Of a DNA stretch of 64,000 nt, positions 48,101 to 51,947 are shown piece after piece. The notes beneath the pieces are model-generated. The model worked only from the letters and a program-made list of their open reading frames with translations. It was not told where the DNA came from and ran no database searches. The DNA comes from Pomphorhynchus laevis (Eukaryota > Acanthocephala > Palaeacanthocephala > Echinorhynchida > Pomphorhynchidae). Positions within the stretch are counted from its first letter, which is position 1; each line of letters begins with the position of its first letter. Location of the stretch: positions 248,001-312,000 of the forward strand of contig WNNJ02003526.1 of NCBI GenBank assembly GCA_012934845.2, read 5' to 3'. The position numbers were made by a program, and so were the translations under genes.

Positions 48101-48817
48101 GATCTAATGGATAGCTGTCTTATTCATAACGAAGTCAAGATTCGTAACTTAATAGGACCCATTTGCGGATAACCTTATTTGGCATTTGTATTTTATATTT
48201 CTAACAATTATATATATTTAATAATTTTTTAATAAAATAATTAAAAAATTAGTTTGTAATTTTAATGCAGAAACGACTATTTTCGAAATAATTCGTAATA
48301 TTTTGAAATTTAAAATGATTTTAACTCTTTAGTTTCATTTCAATGACTTTTTTCAGACTGAAATTAAAATATACGAATAATATTATTTTATTATTTATAT
48401 TTTAAATAAATTTTTCACCTAGAATTGTTAGATTCAACCGATGACGACAGTCCGCCAGCGGTGTTCCGCCGTCGACCTCAACAAATTCATAATAACAGCA
48501 TGTTGTACTTACAAAGTAATGATCAGCAAACACCCATCACTAGCAACAACGACGTTCTTCCAGTTCAATTTATATTTTCTATTGATTCGATTTCAGCACA
48601 GAATTCACCATCATCTTTATCTTCAATTGATAGCCTAGCAGAATTATCTTTATCTGAAAATCCACACAGCACCACCTATAACATCAATGATATCAACGAT
48701 AAACCAAAACAACAAAGTTCTGAACTAGAAAACAACCAGCATTTATCTAAACCTAGAAGCAGACAACCTGTTGTTGGACTTTCACATTACGATGAAGGGC
48801 ACAGTTTGTCCAATTAA
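10317..48817 (+). CDS. RGS12: RGS12-type regulator of G-protein signalling (whole gene)
   Basis: The gene is assembled by eye from exons at 10,317-11,087, 11,408-11,479, 11,798-11,851, 27,021-27,242, 27,291-27,377, 27,431-27,577, 29,757-29,909, 29,954-30,002, 30,053-30,079, 35,057-35,236, 35,287-35,487, 35,540-35,636, 37,337-37,446, 37,528-37,570 and 48,423-48,817. All have AG/GT borders and compatible phases, except the join 30,079 to 35,057, where at least one exon is missing. The domain order PDZ, PTB, RGS, RBD, RBD is that of RGS12/Loco. In known members the RGS domain speeds GTP hydrolysis by Gi/o alpha subunits, and the tandem RBDs bind activated Ras and Raf-pathway partners. I see no clear GoLoco motif. 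Introns in the domain clusters are 44-81 bases, while others reach 15.2 and 10.9 kb and are filled with transposons. Confidence 0.85.
11408..11851 (+). CDS. RGS12: RGS12-like exons 2 and 3 (linker)
   Basis: Exon 2 (11,408-11,479, 24 codons) encodes DNDNQLKENMNPIGYCSRIK plus DISE. Exon 3 (11,798-11,851, 18 codons) encodes NGVRINVITAGWRRRRSS. Both are phase 0 at both ends, with donors gtatta and gtaagt. They would form the PTB-to-RGS linker. They are recognised by splice sites and phase only, with no family resemblance of their own. The 11,480-11,797 intron contains a tail-repeat copy at about 11,560. Confidence 0.6.
11560..11625 (+). repeat. Copy of the Penelope-like 3' tail hairpin repeat
   Basis: This partial copy has 'aggaataggcgttgaaacct' and 'gatagcatagcaatttctcc'. 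It lies inside a 318-bp intron of the RGS12-like gene. Confidence 0.55.
11930..12800 (+). pseudogene. Fossil reverse transcriptase of a DIRS-like or other LTR-kin retroelement
   Basis: A less AT-rich block shows reverse-transcriptase-like sequence, including an HIDDMIISH catalytic-type motif near 12,295 and, further on, wording that resembles the RNase H region of DIRS-type (tyrosine-recombinase) retroelements. The family call is tentative; Ty3-like is the alternative. The copy is a fragment, clearly old, with several breaks and no visible terminal repeats. It sits in the 15-kb intron of the RGS12-like gene. Confidence 0.45.
13535..13660 (+). repeat. Short tandem repeat of about 50-60 bp, roughly three units
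   Basis: Three successive units contain 'aacctgatatccggtgttta', 'aacctgatatctggtgttta' and 'aacctggtttctagtgttta', spaced by 'ttagtgacattt'-like phrases. It is intronic and of no evident function. Confidence 0.7.
14573..15562 (-). mobile_element. APE-type LINE, 5'-truncated copy (RT C-terminal half)
   Basis: The minus strand encodes the second half of a CR1-like reverse transcriptase: LGPLLLSLLLGDLSPFIKPY, IQYADDILIYTH (the catalytic YADD is intact), then a thumb and C-terminal region ending WNQLPLGVRSAPSFITFKHL. It is closely related to the longer copy at 55,960-59,935 and shares its 3' tail, including the hairpin GCGTGC-loop-GCACGC and the T-rich end (A-rich on this strand). Similarity stops at about 15,562, so the copy is 5'-truncated as is typical for LINEs. 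The open frame continues upstream to 15,693 by chance. It is intronic and antisense to the RGS12-like gene. Confidence 0.88.
15700..16830. other. Intronic sequence without recognised features
   Basis: The block is moderately AT-rich. Phrases such as 'tcctacaagacattgaatcc' are locally repeated at 15,920-15,970. I find no protein-like frame. Confidence 0.3.
16830..19500 (-). mobile_element. Penelope-like element with N-terminal GIY-YIG domain (broken)
   Basis: Read on the minus strand, the order is a GIY-YIG nuclease domain (19,429-19,160; CTCGLQYIGKTYQMLKTRF), a basic linker (19,152-18,754; KPRSNGDKRDKKNRVKN), RT sequence (17,826-17,407; NTYDFSTLYTNLDLVDIKEA) and the RT C-terminal part to about 17,000. 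The tail hairpin repeat follows at 16,905-16,830. GIY-YIG upstream of the RT is the permuted arrangement of the Naiad/Chlamys group; classical Penelope elements carry it at the C-terminus. The copy is old, with several breaks and partial internal duplications (18,000-18,300). It lies antisense in the large RGS12 intron. Confidence 0.8.
19600..19740 (+). mobile_element. Penelope-like RT fragment, plus strand
   Basis: A short stretch encodes KDVPLEGNSS and following residues, matching the VPMEGNSSQIIDDLF region of the copy at 61,630-61,690. It stands head-to-head with the minus-strand element at 16,830-19,500. Confidence 0.6.
19750..22850. other. Long intronic stretch without recognised features
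   Basis: I see no exon with protein-like composition. A short palindrome, 'ccccaattattataattggg', lies at about 19,909. The phrases 'aagtgattt' and 'ataacgtaaaat' recur loosely at 20,160-20,620 and may be a decayed repeat. Confidence 0.3.
22855..23070 (+). repeat. Direct repeat, copy A (upstream of the hammerhead)
   Basis: The block starting 'agtaagtttacgcaatctaa' and ending 'tagtttcactcgttgttc' is repeated at 23,528-23,700 with high similarity. Copy A has an internal expansion of 'aatatatttatt'-type sequence. The second copy is followed directly by the hammerhead at 23,862-23,910, so the repeat may be part of a ribozyme-bearing element. Confidence 0.75.
23528..23700 (+). repeat. Direct repeat, copy B
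   Basis: This is the second copy of the 22,855-23,070 block. After it, the phrase 'ttcatacttacgat' is itself tandemly repeated to about 23,790, and the hammerhead motif follows. Confidence 0.75.
23862..23910 (+). ncRNA. Type I hammerhead ribozyme with complete core
   Basis: Box I CTGATGA (23,870-23,876) is followed by stem II GCTCT/AGAGC (23,877-23,881 with 23,885-23,889; loop GTT). Box II GAAA (23,890-23,893) and ACGCGT (23,893-23,898) precede C23899, the expected cleavage base. Every conserved base of the hammerhead core is present. Stem I begins GTA/TAC (23,867-23,869 with 23,900-23,902) and then continues irregularly. Stem III would be the self-complementary ACGCGU, too short for a monomer but suited to a dimer, as known for hammerheads of Penelope-like elements and animal retrozymes. 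Confidence 0.75.
24058..24090. repeat. (TA)n microsatellite
   Basis: This is an uninterrupted run of TA dinucleotides about 30 bases long, followed by AT-rich sequence with repeated 'ttagataata'. Confidence 0.95.
24434..24623. repeat. Foldback element with terminal inverted repeats and hammerhead motifs
   Basis: The ends 'aattattggagctggatcaa' and 'ttgatccagcttcaataatt' are inverted copies with one mismatch. Between them lies an inverted pair of hammerhead-like arms. The plus-strand arm (24,546-24,577) has CTGAAGA, stem II GCTAA/TTAGC, GAAA and TATC. The minus-strand arm has changes in both boxes and is probably dead. A second, partial copy starts at about 24,740. Confidence 0.75.
24541..24582 (+). 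ncRNA. Hammerhead-like motif, plus strand
   Basis: Box I CTGAAGA is at 24,546-24,552, stem II GCTAA/TTAGC at 24,554-24,558 and 24,565-24,569, and box II GAAA at 24,570-24,573. TATC follows, ending at 24,577. The core is complete. Stem I has only two pairs next to the core. Confidence 0.45.
24776..24817 (-). ncRNA. Hammerhead-like motif, minus strand
   Basis: On the minus strand CTGAAGA (24,811-24,805), stem II GCTAGC/GTTAGC with one G-U pair, GAAA (24,787-24,784) and TATT follow in order. Stem I starts with three A-U pairs. It belongs to a second, incomplete foldback copy beginning at about 24,740. Confidence 0.45.
24930..25530 (+). pseudogene. Fossil gag-like fragment of an LTR-kin retroelement
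   Basis: A less AT-rich block shows capsid-type gag wording (WITKFELV, LPVLFEGSALAVYR and, at 25,205-25,525, LLKRLFVTSLPNHISKDIQL). It is a fragment with several breaks and no polymerase. It is bracketed by two direct copies of the ribozyme-bearing foldback block (about 24,434-24,800 and 25,900-26,235). These could be coincidental insertions or degenerate terminal repeats. Confidence 0.5.
25900..26060. repeat. Foldback element with inverted hammerhead motifs (third copy)
   Basis: The copy starts with the same end, 'aattattggagctggatcaa'. The minus-strand arm (25,971-25,940) has a complete core: CTGAAGA, a stem II with one mismatch, GAAA and TATC. The plus-strand arm (25,997-26,028) keeps a perfect six-pair stem II and GAAA, but box I reads CTGATAA. 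The flank to 26,235 repeats the flank of the 24.4-kb copy, including 'ctgaatccaaagtgtgggac'. Confidence 0.7.
26610..26650 (-). repeat. Partial Penelope-like 3' tail hairpin repeat
   Basis: The minus strand contains 'gagccgaaacctgataacat' followed by 'agcagttccatctgata', the core of the tail repeat. No reverse transcriptase is attached. Confidence 0.55.
27021..27577 (+). CDS. RGS12: RGS12-like exons 4-6: RGS domain, N-terminal and central parts
   Basis: Exon 4 (27,021-27,242) has a serine-rich linker and then the RGS start (VNHWHRSLSNLLNDPFGKHA). Exon 5 (27,291-27,377) encodes KFLQSEFSIENLSFWNACSD, the hallmark 'EFS.EN..FW.AC' helix, including the Asn that contacts G alpha. Exon 6 (27,431-27,577) encodes AKIIWNKFLDVNSVCSINIG and NNPTPDLFEPIQEQ, matching the 'I+..F+....INI...' and 'LFE.AQ' region. 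All borders are phase 0. The introns are 48 and 53 bases, close to the minimum for animals. This is the firmest identification in the gene. Confidence 0.92.
27578..29756. other. Intron without recognised features
   Basis: AT-rich intron of the RGS12-like gene. A degenerate single-sided relative of the foldback family lies at 28,432-28,460 (minus strand: GCTAGCGAAATATC is kept, box I changed). Nothing else is supported. Confidence 0.4.
29757..30079 (+). CDS. RGS12: RGS12-like exons 7-9: RGS domain end and basic linker
   Basis: Exon 7 (29,757-29,909) begins IYSLMKYDSYPRFLRSEYYR, the final RGS helices; the DSY.RF residues are those that contact G alpha in RGS4. Exon 8 (29,954-30,002) encodes PGEKSSKAFPMFQWAR. 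Exon 9 (30,053-30,079) continues in phase as A-VIKWKKNT, a basic/Trp segment like the one after the RGS box in RGS12. The introns are 44 and 50 bases. Exon 9 leaves one base, which does not fit the phase-0 start at 35,057, so at least one more exon must lie between. A weak candidate acceptor is 'tttttcccatag' near 32,130. Confidence 0.88.
30610..31480 (-). mobile_element. LINE reverse-transcriptase fragment
   Basis: On the minus strand, 30,920-30,633 encodes LPNYWRCYIKVLYVGKRDID, SYRGIVIINRTFKFMTIFLS and QRLMNLRSINLLPQQF. This is the N-terminal RT signature of non-LTR elements (K+D, 'YRGI', 'I L S+RL', 'L..QF'). The sequence as far as about 31,480 keeps a lower A/T content and coding-like words on the minus strand, so the fragment probably extends that far upstream. 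It is broken and lies in the intron between the RGS and RBD exons. Confidence 0.6.
32308..32400 (+). repeat. Intronic direct repeat, copy A
   Basis: The block 'aaatacaaacaaccgatcga' with 'catgttttaaataattact' recurs at 33,541-33,632 with few changes. The phrase 'atttattacaaaaaatagag' at about 31,726 likewise recurs near 33,498, so a larger segment was duplicated. Confidence 0.7.
33541..33632 (+). repeat. Intronic direct repeat, copy B
   Basis: This is the second copy of the block at 32,308-32,400. No terminal signature points to a particular transposon class. Confidence 0.7.
34285..34640. repeat. Cluster of strong hairpins
   Basis: A near-perfect palindrome with no loop occupies 34,285-34,327 ('acacaccttatgttttttt' against 'aaaaaacataaggtgtgt'). 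It is followed by ACCACTTGTC (34,371-34,380) paired with GACAAGTGGT (34,394-34,403), and by shorter pairs such as ACCACTT/AAGTGGT at about 34,570. The block is also rich in 'caacattg' and 'acttgtctg' words. It may be a decayed foldback transposon. Confidence 0.7.
35057..35636 (+). CDS. RGS12: RGS12-like exons: tandem Raf-like Ras-binding domains
   Basis: Exon 35,057-35,236 (60 codons) starts LSKTCIILPAHIAITVNLQI, the RBD pattern 'C.V.LP......V', and continues LNPVLKKLGFIWYRTYLEDT. Exon 35,287-35,487 (67 codons) finishes the first domain (VSQIASSRLFL) and starts the second (MPDKEILIIRSNPSKTFGDL). Exon 35,540-35,636 completes the second (IDTDIKIISIDDTVKPFDNK). Two ubiquitin-fold RBDs in tandem are characteristic of RGS12 and RGS14. 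The introns are 50 and 52 bases and the phases join without gaps. The domain calls rest on pattern and context and need a profile search. Confidence 0.78.
36340..36480. other. GC-balanced island in AT-rich intron, nature unknown
   Basis: About 140 bases with near-balanced composition ('gggaatcggagggatccaat', 'tgagggacgatcaaggaatg', 'gtatgggtattctggtccgc') stand out sharply from flanks that are almost all A/T. No frame is convincingly coding. A SINE or structured RNA remnant is possible, but I cannot identify A/B boxes. Confidence 0.4.
36584..36691. repeat. Perfect 44-bp inverted repeat
   Basis: The arms at 36,584-36,627 and 36,648-36,691 are exact reverse complements separated by a 20-base loop. 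They include 'gaaatcgtcttgttggtagt' and 'actaccaacaagacgatttc'. Perfect conservation in decaying intron sequence implies a recent origin or constraint. Confidence 0.93.
37337..37570 (+). CDS. RGS12: RGS12-like exons after the RBDs
   Basis: Exon 37,337-37,446 completes the split codon left by the RBD exon (G + TA = Val) and encodes PRIRIDYFDAIPDDELMVRF, then DNNGVLTSKRNNRNIS. Exon 37,528-37,570 encodes SNVEILKSSEIPGN plus one base. The donors gtaagt and gtaagt are strong and the intervening intron is 81 bases. No GoLoco consensus is visible. These exons are supported by phase and splice sites more than by homology. Confidence 0.65.
38455..38991 (+). CDS. Unidentified coding exon, possibly HAT/TPR-repeat protein
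   Basis: The frame becomes protein-like at about 38,505 (YERLPSDREHLANQALQFNP, then HKGLLLRYLNFTLANPEHDE) and ends at TAA 38,989-38,991. The pattern A..AL..NP.....L..YL.F resembles HAT or TPR repeats, for example of NRDE2-type proteins, but this is weak. Codon use and lower A/T content differ from the flanks. It lies inside the last RGS12-like intron on the same strand. None of its possible acceptors fits the phase left by the exon ending 37,570, so I keep it separate: a nested gene, a retrocopy or an alternative last exon. Confidence 0.45.
   Translation: MTFNFLNILYFIKLKQYERLPSDREHLANQALQFNPQHKGLLLRYLNFTLANPEHDELSLTIFRYAVEEAGIDPDVCLSSIQSSSDEMILKMANICKNKNINHESKSHLSDDKPDNHLCKLDLHSEVTASNTDSAGDHINYLHNIIKTNGQLNSSVSLKAKSELLNELKRLNASNSIQ
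39134..39175. repeat. Perfect 19-bp hairpin with TTTT loop
   Basis: GGACCAGTGGTTGACAAGA (39,134-39,152) and its exact reverse complement (39,157-39,175) are separated by four T. It sits at the 3' border of the minus-strand LINE fragment that follows, so it may be that element's 3' tail structure or a separate foldback. Confidence 0.93.
39180..40060 (-). mobile_element. APE-type LINE fragment with internal deletion (RTE-like)
   Basis: Read on the minus strand from 40,060, the block encodes the end of an endonuclease domain (DFVIVSSDMRRYVLDIRVKR, then the NDHYLVV histidine motif) and a linker (TTWWTPTVRDFVQQKKLAYK, ending AVWGKFGEHL). After a gap in homology it gives a C-terminal LINE region (LRWLRHVLRMSRDRLTLRDF). 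The reverse-transcriptase core is absent, so most of the element was deleted. Several frameshifts separate the pieces. This wording is typical of RTE-like elements. It is antisense within the last RGS12-like intron. Confidence 0.7.
40105..41040 (+). mobile_element. Tandem array of Penelope-like 3' ends (period about 335 bp)
   Basis: Three head-to-tail units carry the RT C-terminal region and tail ('ttaagaattgcaacaatgtg', 'taacatcaagcagaaaatag', 'tatttgaccccgatgctatg'). The tail phrase recurs at 40,416 and 40,751. The first unit is more diverged, while the second and third are nearly identical over more than 250 bases. Partial tandem copies are a known habit of Penelope-like elements. The array is broken and non-coding. 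Confidence 0.8.
40840..42640. repeat. Large inverted repeat of Penelope-like 3' ends
   Basis: The left arm (about 40,840-41,270) and right arm (about 42,190-42,640) are inverted copies of the same 3' region, including the tail hairpin repeats at 41,060-41,180 (plus) and 42,272-42,395 (minus). The loop of about 0.9 kb contains another plus-strand RT end (41,320-41,500). A further minus-strand tail copy follows at 42,770-42,900. Confidence 0.75.
42770..42900 (-). repeat. Copy of the Penelope-like 3' tail hairpin repeat
   Basis: The minus strand has the family phrases ending in the reverse of 'aaccaacatagcagcggggt'. It follows shortened RT-end sequence and is more diverged than the 42,272-42,395 copy. 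Confidence 0.6.
43271..43705 (+). repeat. 22-bp tandem array, left transposon end
   Basis: About 20 head-to-tail units of 'cattattatagacccctttt' plus tg occur, with only a few single-base variants (cccta or accct). The uniformity suggests ongoing homogenisation. Confidence 0.95.
43790..44842 (-). CDS. Tc1/mariner-superfamily transposase, DD34E, intact
   Basis: The 350-residue protein has an N-terminal helix-turn-helix region (about residues 38-70, LTFKDMSSILNLSKSTVKKL) and a second DNA-binding part to about 140 (SISTVSRIIKKMNYTRKTL). A DDE nuclease domain follows: first Asp in LIFLDESGFNLH, second Asp in YVIMDNASIHK, Glu in PPYSPQLNPIEEFF, with 34 residues between the second Asp and the first Glu. 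Length and motifs match Tc1/IS630-type transposases. The catalytic triad is present and no stop or frameshift is seen, so the protein may still be active. The start ATG follows an AT-rich leader just inside the inverted ends. Confidence 0.92.
   Translation of the reverse strand: MNTQNSETSREHEEETRKKRQVITRNIIECFLNQQGNDLTFKDMSSILNLSKSTVKKLYKKYLNGDFVDLTNFKTAGEKKTVNLKNLSFEKSILSTEIASNPCASLKTLASTLSSYYALGSYSISTVSRIIKKMNYTRKTLTLVPINRNSNINKTTRAQYGTTINTIADDRLIFLDESGFNLHLHQKMGYSPKNTKCFINVPNSKGVNVSLLCAITTSGVFAHKTKIGSFKSIDIIEFISLKFPPLESNNRKYVIMDNASIHKTAEVCEAFNRKNYILMFLPPYSPQLNPIEEFFACLKARVKQRPASTNPQMLIDVINDIVTNDNFIMTGYFEHMRRWVLQAIVHADFI
44890..45680 (-). repeat. 22-bp tandem array, right transposon end
   Basis: The same unit occurs in opposite orientation, about 36 copies. 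A block of roughly 220 bases inside it appears duplicated (the segment around 45,200-45,400 matches 45,430-45,650), so the array grew by segmental duplication as well as slippage. Confidence 0.95.
46206..47210 (+). repeat. Four degenerate tandem units of about 240 bp
   Basis: Units starting near 46,235, 46,470, 46,940 and 47,135 share 'agctcgtgagctgttgattt', 'acactgaatttggtcttaat' and 'acatgcctttttacagtg'. In one frame the unit reads LPAARELLIYSNQFGNKYLR and LNTEFGLNTCLF, so it may derive from coding sequence. The third interval holds the LINE-like insert at 46,631-46,901. Confidence 0.75.
46621..46901 (+). mobile_element. Non-LTR retroelement N-terminal fragment
   Basis: The peptide LKDQVAVRDANRNLYDRVSE, then KLEDDNVYSAIRLMNNEDGI, resembles the 'V..KL..G+...A+R+L.S+D' region ahead of the RT in a group of animal non-LTR elements. 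A 94-bp tandem duplication (units starting 46,631 and 46,725) repeats the first part. It is a fragment only, possibly from the same family as 47,796-48,050 and 63,540-64,000. Confidence 0.5.
47640..47685 (+). repeat. Weak copy of the Penelope-like 3' tail repeat
   Basis: Only 'acgtatttgattccgctgct' and 'gagtcgaagatc' remain of the family sequence. Confidence 0.35.
47796..48050 (+). mobile_element. Non-LTR retroelement C-terminal fragment
   Basis: The stretch FIPIAVETLGVLGPSASSFF matches a sequence style common near the C-terminus of animal non-LTR reverse transcriptases (P.A.ETLG..G..A..F). The following residues (YRQSENTALNMPDLVDQGSH) are not distinctive. It lies 370 bp before the last RGS12-like exon and is interpreted as intronic debris, not an exon. 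Confidence 0.5.
48423..48817 (+). CDS. RGS12: RGS12-like last exon (C-terminal tail)
   Basis: After the acceptor 'tttttcacctag' the frame completes the split codon left at 37,570 (G + AA = Glu) and encodes LLDSTDDDSPPAVFRRRPQQ, followed by a Ser/Asn/Gln-rich tail ending VVGLSHYDEGHSLSN and TAA. The composition is that of a disordered C-terminal tail. Assignment to this gene rests on strand, phase and the lack of another candidate. The intron to the previous exon would be 10.85 kb. Confidence 0.55.
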
Positions 48818-49750
48818 AAAATGTTAACTCAAAATAGTTGTACATTATGTTTATTTTTTGAGGATAAAATTCAATTTATTGTACCGTTTATAATCACTTA
48901 GTCCGTATTCTTTTCAGCATCGTGTTTAAAATTTTTTTTGGGATGCCAGACAATCCTAATTGGTTTACTAATACGTAATGGATATTTATAAATAAAAATA
49001 TGCGTTATAATAAAACATTTTTAAATATTAGACATTTCTAAAATGTATATCTTTTAAATTAAATATTAACAAATCATTATATTTTTTAAAAATAAATTAT
49101 TAGATGTTTTGTCATTGAAGCATATGATGATCAACAAATAAGGCCCAAATTAGTCTTATTTCAAAGCTAAACTGTACATTTTGAAGTTAATACAAAACAT
49201 AAAGCTGAAACAATCTTGAAATGCGATTTAAAGGCTAAATTTCTCAAACTAGAGGCTAAAAGGATACATTTTCAATTAATGTATACAATTGATAAAGGAA
49301 GCAGATTATTTAAACCTACATTCGCTTAATATATCAGCATTATTGGTTCAAATTAGTGTCATTTATATGAACGATATCTATTATTTACACATTACCACAT
49401 TTAGTATTTGATCAACGCATTGGTAAATTTGATATCCAAACGACATTAATTCAATATAATATTGAATTGATGATTTTTGAATACAAAAATTTTCGACCTT
49501 GATTTTGCACGATTTAACGTCGAATAATCAAGTTACTAATTTGACTTACCAATAATGTCTACAAAGCTCTTGTCTTTGAAACAGGCCTTGTCAGAACTGA
49601 TAAATCAAAAAAAATGAAATTCCAGCTTGACTTCTCGTTAATAACCTTCTCGTTACGTGATTGTTCACTCAAACATCTCTGATTTATTCGGATTAATCAG
49701 AATTAAATAATTTCAGATAATACTATAATTTCCACAATACTACCACATGT
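48818..49750. other. 3' flank of the RGS12-like gene
   Basis: AT-rich sequence without a recognised gene. 'aataaaa' polyadenylation-like words occur at 48,988-48,993 and nearby. Confidence 0.35.
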
Positions 49751-49756
49751 GTAGTA

Positions 49757-50150
49757 TTGTGGATTGCAATATATATGAAAAACATATTAAATGTTAAAAA
49801 CTAGGTTTAGGCAACACATATATAATATACAGCATATTAGTCAAACTATATTTCGTAAACATATGAGATTAATAGGACATGATATTAAAAACTGTAAATT
49901 ATTTATTTTAGAACATATTATCAAAGAAAACATCAATATTAAATCAAAAACTATTAGAAAAAGAAGATTTTTGGATTAAAACGCTTAATTTCATGTACAC
50001 GTTAGGATTTAATGATGTGGTACAAGGAAATGGCAGAAGTAGTATAATACATAATAAACAACTATATTATAATAATCCGGTTAAACGCAAACCAAGAAGT
50101 CATGGTGATAAAAGGAATAAGAAAAATAAATTTAAAATTTATAGATCTGT
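49757..50150 (+). mobile_element. Penelope-like element 5' fragment (GIY-YIG and linker)
   Basis: The block matches the start of the copy at 54,979: GIY-YIG tail wording (MLKTRFRQHIYNIQH, KNCKLFILEHII) and the basic linker (NDVVQGNGRSSIIHNKQLYY, KRKPRSHGDKRNKKN). It breaks off near 50,150, immediately before the RLE-type LINE. It is broken and carries no RT. Confidence 0.8.
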
Positions 50151-50212
50151 AAGTTTACAAAATTATAAGGACAATAATATCGCCCGCTCATTTGCAGGAT
50201 CGAGATGTCAAG

Positions 50213-50250
50213 CGTGATTGTCGAAACGCAAACTCGATTAGACAATCACG
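50213..50250 (+). repeat. Hairpin at the 5' end of the RLE-type LINE
   Basis: CGTGATTGTC (50,213-50,222) pairs exactly with GACAATCACG (50,241-50,250) around an 18-base loop. It lies in the leader of the LINE, 110 bases before its first ATG. Whether it belongs to the element or its target is unknown. Confidence 0.6.
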
Positions 50251-50363
50251 TTTACGATTGTCAAATAAAAGTGTTAAAAGGTGTAGTGTAATACAAGCAA
50301 AACATAATCAGCTTCGAACCAACGGCTTACAATTAATTAATACAAAAGCGAGCTTGGGATAAC

Positions 50364-51947
50364 ATGCAAGCGAATACGGCTAGTTGCGCAGTCTGTGGCG
50401 GATCGTTTCGCCTTAACGCATCAGGTCATCTTCGGGTACACGGACCTGTGAACTTGCGCTGCTCAGGATCAGGACATCTACCGACAGCCAGCTCTCACAA
50501 CGTTATCGCATCAACTGACACAATACCTGAGTTTTTAGAAGCTAACGAGAACACCTCGAAGACATCGTTTCAGTTTGAAAAGATAGACAGTTCCTGCTGC
50601 GAAAATCAAAAGAGATCCTTCGAGCTTCTTCATAGGGTTTGGATGGAACCAGTTAACACGATCAAGCACATTCCTTGGAATCTTCGCCGCCGAGTTGCCA
50701 ATGTTTTTTCCTCTTTAATTCTAGAGGCATTGTGCTCAAATTCATCCAACGATTGGGAGCGTTTGCTGTGCTTTCCGAAGCTATGCCTACAGACTTCCTC
50801 AGGTCGGCACCATGCCGGAGACAACACTAGATCTAATATCAACGCGCTTATAGACAAATTCGAAAATGGAAGAGAGCGTGATTGCCTTTCCTCTTCGGGG
50901 CTTCGATCATCCAGGAAATTCAGAGGAACTAATGATAAGAAAAATGAATTTATGGAAGTCATCGAATTGGCGAGAAATGGCAATTTCGGAAAAGCGATGC
51001 GCCGCCTTACGTCGAATAGTGCATGCGAATTTTCAGAATCTTTACGCGGTAAACTGACAGAGCTACACCCCTTACATGATGTTCTCCAAAGTCCTGGACA
51101 GCCATCTTTGAATACCCCCTTGTCGGTTGACTCAGACATAGTTGAGGCCGCAGTATCATCATTCCCACCCTCTTCCTCTCCTGGCTGTTTAGGTTTGAGG
51201 GCAGAACATATTCGAGATATGCTGTCGGTAGATCACGGGGTTTTGCTTCAACGCCTAACATCACTAGTCAACAACATGATCGCTGGTACTCTCCCGAAAG
51301 ACCTCGTGCCCTTTGTCGCCGGTGCTAATCTCATGGCATTGAACAAACCAGATGGAGGGATCCGCCCCATTGCCATTGGGGAGACATTACGTCGTCTTTG
51401 CGCTAAGTGTATTTGCTCCAAACTTCGACAGCGATTTGCCGAATCCCTCCATCCGCACCAGCTCGGTGTAGCGACGCCAAACGGAATGGAACAGATAGTA
51501 CATCAAGCACGTCGGCTACAACAACTTCATGATCAAAATGTTAATTGGGTTTGGGCTAAAATCGACTTGGCTAATGCTTTTAACACGCTGAACCGGGATT
51601 CCTTCGTCAACGCGATCGATAAGAATTTTCCAGAAATTAGTCGTTGGACATCATGGTGCTACGGCACTACCTCAAGCCTTCGGTTCGGTAGCCTGAAACC
51701 TCTTCAGTCTCGAAGAGGGGTACAACAAGGAGATCCTCTTGGTCCAGTTCTATTTTGCCTGGCGATTGATCCGATTGTGGTCCAGATATCGGAGATTGAA
51801 GGTGTCAGCTTAAATAGGTGGTACCTCGACGACGGAATAATCGGCGGTACTCCTATTGCGGTGGGCGAGGCTCTGGCTCGTCTTGCTGCTAATTTTCCTG
51901 CGATTGGACTGTCTATTAACTGGAAAAAAAACCGAAGTAATTGGTAG
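50364..51947 (+). CDS. RLE-type LINE protein, first part (Cys motif and RT palm)
   Basis: The frame starts MQANTASCAVCGGSFRLNAS; CxxC with a following His and Cys suggests a small zinc finger. The reverse transcriptase spans about residues 260-525: ALNKPDGGIRPIAIGETLRR, WVWAKIDLANAFNTLNRDSF (catalytic Asp), RRGVQQGDPLGPVLF, and WYLDDGIIGG at 51,819-51,848 with the catalytic Asp pair. It ends at a TAG just after a run of eight A at about 51,925. Protein homology continues one frame over in the next entry, so one extra A in this run is the likely break (mutation or read error). The motif does not suit a -1 slip, since a +1 shift is needed. Confidence 0.85.
   Translation: MQANTASCAVCGGSFRLNASGHLRVHGPVNLRCSGSGHLPTASSHNVIASTDTIPEFLEANENTSKTSFQFEKIDSSCCENQKRSFELLHRVWMEPVNTIKHIPWNLRRRVANVFSSLILEALCSNSSNDWERLLCFPKLCLQTSSGRHHAGDNTRSNINALIDKFENGRERDCLSSSGLRSSRKFRGTNDKKNEFMEVIELARNGNFGKAMRRLTSNSACEFSESLRGKLTELHPLHDVLQSPGQPSLNTPLSVDSDIVEAAVSSFPPSSSPGCLGLRAEHIRDMLSVDHGVLLQRLTSLVNNMIAGTLPKDLVPFVAGANLMALNKPDGGIRPIAIGETLRRLCAKCICSKLRQRFAESLHPHQLGVATPNGMEQIVHQARRLQQLHDQNVNWVWAKIDLANAFNTLNRDSFVNAIDKNFPEISRWTSWCYGTTSSLRFGSLKPLQSRRGVQQGDPLGPVLFCLAIDPIVVQISEIEGVSLNRWYLDDGIIGGTPIAVGEALARLAANFPAIGLSINWKKNRSNW

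Noticed and set aside
51915-51947. Programmed -1 frameshift at the A-rich run in the LINE
   Set aside because: The downstream frame lies +1 relative to the upstream one, so a canonical -1 slippery site would not connect them.
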